NCBI GenBank assembly: GCA_945929845.1
Contig: CAMEON010000020.1
Coordinates: 1 to 35,792, forward strand
DNA: 35,792 nt
Source of the DNA: an uncultured Clostridia bacterium
GTDB taxonomy: Bacteria > Bacillota > Clostridia > Oscillospirales > CAG-272
Direction of reading: 5' to 3'
In this document: one piece after another, positions 33,166-35,792 of the stretch
How the letters are laid out: the number at the start of each line of letters is the position of its first letter
Numbering within the stretch: position 1 is the first letter of the stretch
Made by a program: the position numbers and the translations under genes
Notes under the pieces: model-generated
Database searches by the model: none
The model's input: only the letters and a program-made list of their open reading frames with translations
What the model was told of the DNA's origin: nothing

Positions 33166-35733
33166 ATGAAAAACAGGAAGATCAAATTGGCCACGCTGAT
33201 GACTGCATTTTGTCTGGTACTGTCGGGAGTCATGGCAAGCTGTAACCATCATGAGAATCCGGTTATAGACGAAAATGGAACAGGGGACATGGCCCAGACC
33301 GGAACCGGATCTGAAAAAGAATCCGATACGAAACAGCTTACCGATGATTCTCAGGAACAGCCAACCGAAGTTGTGGAATTGTTCTTTTCCAGCATGGATG
33401 ACGGTGGCTGTTATGTCATCGGATTCGGCGAACATACAAACAAGAATAAGGTGACTGAGGTCGTTATCCCCATGGCATCCCCTGAAGGTGATACTGTCGT
33501 CGGGATCGGCAGTGGAGCATTCTACGATTGCTCCAGCCTGACCAGCATCACCATCCCGGACAGCGTCACTGAAATCGGCGATCATGCGTTCTCCGGTTGC
33601 GCCAGCCTGGCCAGTGTCACCATACCGGACAGCGTGACGAGCATCGGCAAATATGCTTTCTCCGATTGCTCCAGCCTGACCAGTTTGACTCTACCGGACA
33701 ACATCACAACGATCAGCAAATATGCCCTTGCCGGTTGTTCCAGCCTGACCGATATCACCATACCGGTCAGCGTGAATATCGTAGGCGATTACGCTTTCTC
33801 TGGTTGCTCCAGCCTGACTGGTATCACTGTCCCGGACAGTGTTTCATGGATCGGGGACCATACCTTTGCTGGTTGCAGCAGTCTGACCAGTATTGTAGTG
33901 AGTGATAGCAATCCGCTGTACCACAGTGCGGGTAATTGTCTGATAAAGACATCCGATAAAATTTTGGTTGCCGGATGTGGGAACAGTACCATTCCCTCCG
34001 ATGGCAGTGTGACAATAATCGGTCCTTCTGCCTTCAGCGGCAGAGCCGGGATGACTGGCCTCACCATCCCGGACAGTGTGACGGGCATCGGCGGGCAAGC
34101 CTTCTCCGGTTGTTCCGGCTTGACCGACATCACCATCCCGGACAGTGTGACGGGCATCGGCGGGCAAGCCTTCTCCGGTTGTTCCGGCTTGACCGACATC
34201 ATCATCCCGGACAGTGTGACGGGCATCGGCGAGCAAGCCTTCTCCGACTGTTCCAACCTGAAGCGTGTGACCATCGGAAACGGTTTGACTGAAATCCGCT
34301 CAAACACCTTTGAAGGCTGTATCAGTCTCACGGATGTCACGATTGGTGACAGCGTGAAGTGCATTGGTTTCGAAGCATTCAAGGGTTGCTCCAGCCTGAC
34401 TGATATATACATCCCGCGTGGTGTGGAACAGATCGACGGTAGTTCCTTCCCCGAATGCCCCAGCCTGACCAGCATAGTGTGCGCAGGTAATCTGTATTAC
34501 TACAGTGTAGATAACTGTGTCTTTTCATCCAGGAAAAATGTGGTGGCCGGATGTAAGAGCAGTATCATTCCTGCTGAATATGTGACAAGCATCGGCGATT
34601 ATGCATTTTATGGTTCCTCCGGTCTGACCAGTATTACAATTCCGGACAATGTGACAAGCATCGGCAAGTATGCCTTTTTCGGCTGTTCTGGCCTGACCAG
34701 TATCACCATTCCGGACAGCGTAACCAAGATTGGCGAGCATTCCTTCTCCGGCTGCTCCAGCCTGACCAGTATCACCATTCCGGACGGCGTGACCAAGATC
34801 GGCGAGTATTCCTTCTCCGGTTGCTCCGGCCTGACCAGTATCACCATTCCGGACAGTGTAACCGAGATTGGCAAGCACGCCTTCTCCGGTTGTTCCAGCC
34901 TGACCAGTATTACCATTCCGGACAGCGTAACCAAGATCGACGCATATGCCTTCTCCGGTTGCTCCGGTCTGACTGGTATTACTATCCCGGATAGTGTGAC
35001 AAGTATCGGTATTGGAGCCTTTTACAATTGTTCCAGCTTGACGGATATAAAAGTAAGTGATAACAATCCTGTTTTTTTCAGTACTGGAAATTGTCTGATA
35101 AAGAATCGGTCGCTGATTGCCATATGTAAAAACGGTGTCATTCCTGACGATGGAAGCGTGGGAACAATCGGCTCTTATGCTCTCTGTGCCTGCTCCGATC
35201 TGACCAATATCACCATTCCGAACGGCGTGAGGCATATTGACACATTCGCTTTCTGCGGTTGCACCAACCTGACCAGTATCACGATTCCAGACAGTGTCAT
35301 GTCAATCGGTTCCTTTGCATTCAGTGATTGCTCCAGCCTGACCAGCATCACGATCCCGGACGGCGTGACAATCGTCAGCCAATTCGTCTTCTCCGGTTGC
35401 TCCAGCCTGACCAGTGTTACCCTTCCGGACAGTATCATAGCAATCGATGGAGGTGCTTTCTCCAACTGCTCCAGCCTGACCAGTATCACAATCCCAAGCA
35501 GTGTGAATTCAATTATGAATCTTGCATTCTCCAACTGCTCCAGCCTTACGAATATTGTTATTCCGGATAGTGTGGAAATCATAGGTGATGATGTCTTCTC
35601 TGACTGTTTCAACCTGACCAGCATAACCTTCAACGGGACAAAATCCCAATGGAAAAGTATCAGAAAAGGCGCCCCCTTGTATGCGAAATCTGTTGCCATA
35701 CAATGCACAGATGGCGTCGTTACAGTGAAATAA
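33166..35733 (+). CDS. BspA-type leucine-rich-repeat surface lipoprotein
   Basis: An 855-residue lipoprotein: MKNRKIKLATLMTAFCLVLS with lipobox VMASC, an acidic Thr/Glu linker to about residue 70, then about 27 units of the 23-residue LRR_5 (Treponema/BspA) repeat, consensus CSSLTSITIPDSVTxIGxxA FSG. Three non-repeat islands of about 45 residues (around HSAGNCLIK, YSVDNCVFS and FSTGNCLIK) break the array at regular distances, and a closing FNGTKSQWKSI segment caps it, so it is complete. Such proteins mediate adhesion to host or other bacteria; no cell-wall sorting signal is present. ATG 33166 has AAGGAGG 8 nt upstream (TTG at 33160 is too close). Nearly identical DNA units make the gene prone to repeat-number change. 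Confidence 0.92.
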   Translation: MKNRKIKLATLMTAFCLVLSGVMASCNHHENPVIDENGTGDMAQTGTGSEKESDTKQLTDDSQEQPTEVVELFFSSMDDGGCYVIGFGEHTNKNKVTEVVIPMASPEGDTVVGIGSGAFYDCSSLTSITIPDSVTEIGDHAFSGCASLASVTIPDSVTSIGKYAFSDCSSLTSLTLPDNITTISKYALAGCSSLTDITIPVSVNIVGDYAFSGCSSLTGITVPDSVSWIGDHTFAGCSSLTSIVVSDSNPLYHSAGNCLIKTSDKILVAGCGNSTIPSDGSVTIIGPSAFSGRAGMTGLTIPDSVTGIGGQAFSGCSGLTDITIPDSVTGIGGQAFSGCSGLTDIIIPDSVTGIGEQAFSDCSNLKRVTIGNGLTEIRSNTFEGCISLTDVTIGDSVKCIGFEAFKGCSSLTDIYIPRGVEQIDGSSFPECPSLTSIVCAGNLYYYSVDNCVFSSRKNVVAGCKSSIIPAEYVTSIGDYAFYGSSGLTSITIPDNVTSIGKYAFFGCSGLTSITIPDSVTKIGEHSFSGCSSLTSITIPDGVTKIGEYSFSGCSGLTSITIPDSVTEIGKHAFSGCSSLTSITIPDSVTKIDAYAFSGCSGLTGITIPDSVTSIGIGAFYNCSSLTDIKVSDNNPVFFSTGNCLIKNRSLIAICKNGVIPDDGSVGTIGSYALCACSDLTNITIPNGVRHIDTFAFCGCTNLTSITIPDSVMSIGSFAFSDCSSLTSITIPDGVTIVSQFVFSGCSSLTSVTLPDSIIAIDGGAFSNCSSLTSITIPSSVNSIMNLAFSNCSSLTNIVIPDSVEIIGDDVFSDCFNLTSITFNGTKSQWKSIRKGAPLYAKSVAIQCTDGVVTVK
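34066..34272 (+). repeat. Three near-identical 69-bp tandem units in the LRR gene
   Basis: Units starting at 34066, 34135 and 34204 (ATCCCGGACAGTGTGACGGG) differ by only a few bases, chiefly in the third unit. Elsewhere in the gene the units are much more diverged, so these are recent duplications. Confidence 0.85.
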
Positions 35734-35792
35734 TGTCAAGGAGCCGTAAAAAAGTCAAAAAACGAGCGGATGCGTGGGGTCGAGGGGTCGCA
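35734..35792. other. Window end, nothing recognised
   Basis: 59 bp after the LRR gene, without gene, terminator hairpin or repeat that I can identify. Confidence 0.5.

Noticed and set aside
33535..35600. CRISPR-like regular repetition
   Set aside because: The 69-bp periodicity is the coding repeat of the LRR protein; there are no short identical repeats separated by unique spacers.
33789..35708. Long antisense open frames opposite the LRR gene
   Set aside because: Produced by the 69-bp DNA repeat; no start signals, and the sense strand has signal peptide, lipobox and LRR consensus.

Overview
The window looks like chromosomal DNA of a spore-forming, GC-rich member of the Clostridia, most likely a gut Oscillospirales/Ruminococcaceae-type bacterium. 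This is inferred from gene content and not from a marker tree. The evidence is a SpoIIID gene with a sigma-E-like promoter, a CIRCE-controlled groESL operon, lipoproteins with classical lipoboxes, Shine-Dalgarno sites and sigma-A promoters of Firmicutes type, a BspA-type leucine-rich-repeat surface protein, and several carbohydrate-uptake and glycoside hydrolase genes. No phage, plasmid or full-length insertion sequence is visible. Small non-autonomous repeats are abundant.

Layout. 1-5300 (all minus strand): an unknown lipoprotein, a gap filled by a 377-bp inverted-repeat element, then a probable operon rsmA - rluA-type pseudouridine synthase - GH1 beta-glucosidase - endonuclease/exonuclease/phosphatase-family hydrolase. 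5370-7210: a repeat island with tRNA-Val(CAC), two inverted copies of a 142-bp MITE flanking a frameshifted ArsR-type regulator, and a second MITE (162 bp) nested in one of those copies. 7245-11130 (plus): a two-gene surface carbohydrate locus, made of a membrane-anchored double-NPCBM protein and a GH36 alpha-galactosidase-type lipoprotein. 11164-15157 (minus): a tightly overlapping methionine operon, metF - separate MetH activation-domain protein - metH. 15230-18113 (minus): two membrane proteins (DUF624-like and unknown) and a TrmH/SpoU-family RNA methyltransferase. 18193-18740: spoIIID (plus) and tRNA-Thr(CGT) (minus). 18849-23329 (minus): a PH-domain membrane protein and a heterodimeric ABC exporter with one degenerate nucleotide site. 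23384-25088: a repeat element and an AGCS-family amino acid symporter. 25186-27358 (plus): groES-groEL. 27402-29147: another repeat, a small membrane protein and an OB-fold-type lipoprotein. 29167-32753 (minus): a CUT1-type sugar ABC importer operon without ATPase. 32907-35733: a second 162-bp MITE and the BspA-like LRR lipoprotein.

How it fits together. GH36, GH1, the NPCBM protein and the CUT1 importer fit a saccharolytic lifestyle in which oligosaccharides are bound and trimmed at the surface, imported, and hydrolysed inside. The met operon links one-carbon metabolism to B12-dependent methionine synthesis. The least ordinary feature is the repeat content: at least three families of short inverted-repeat elements sit in most of the larger intergenic gaps. 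One family shares GTTACAGTTCA ends but has different interiors. One element is nested in another with a clean TA target duplication, and several elements sit where they could act as promoter, terminator or leader elements for neighbouring genes. I did not find a convincing new multi-protein system; the repeat network is the best candidate for something undescribed.
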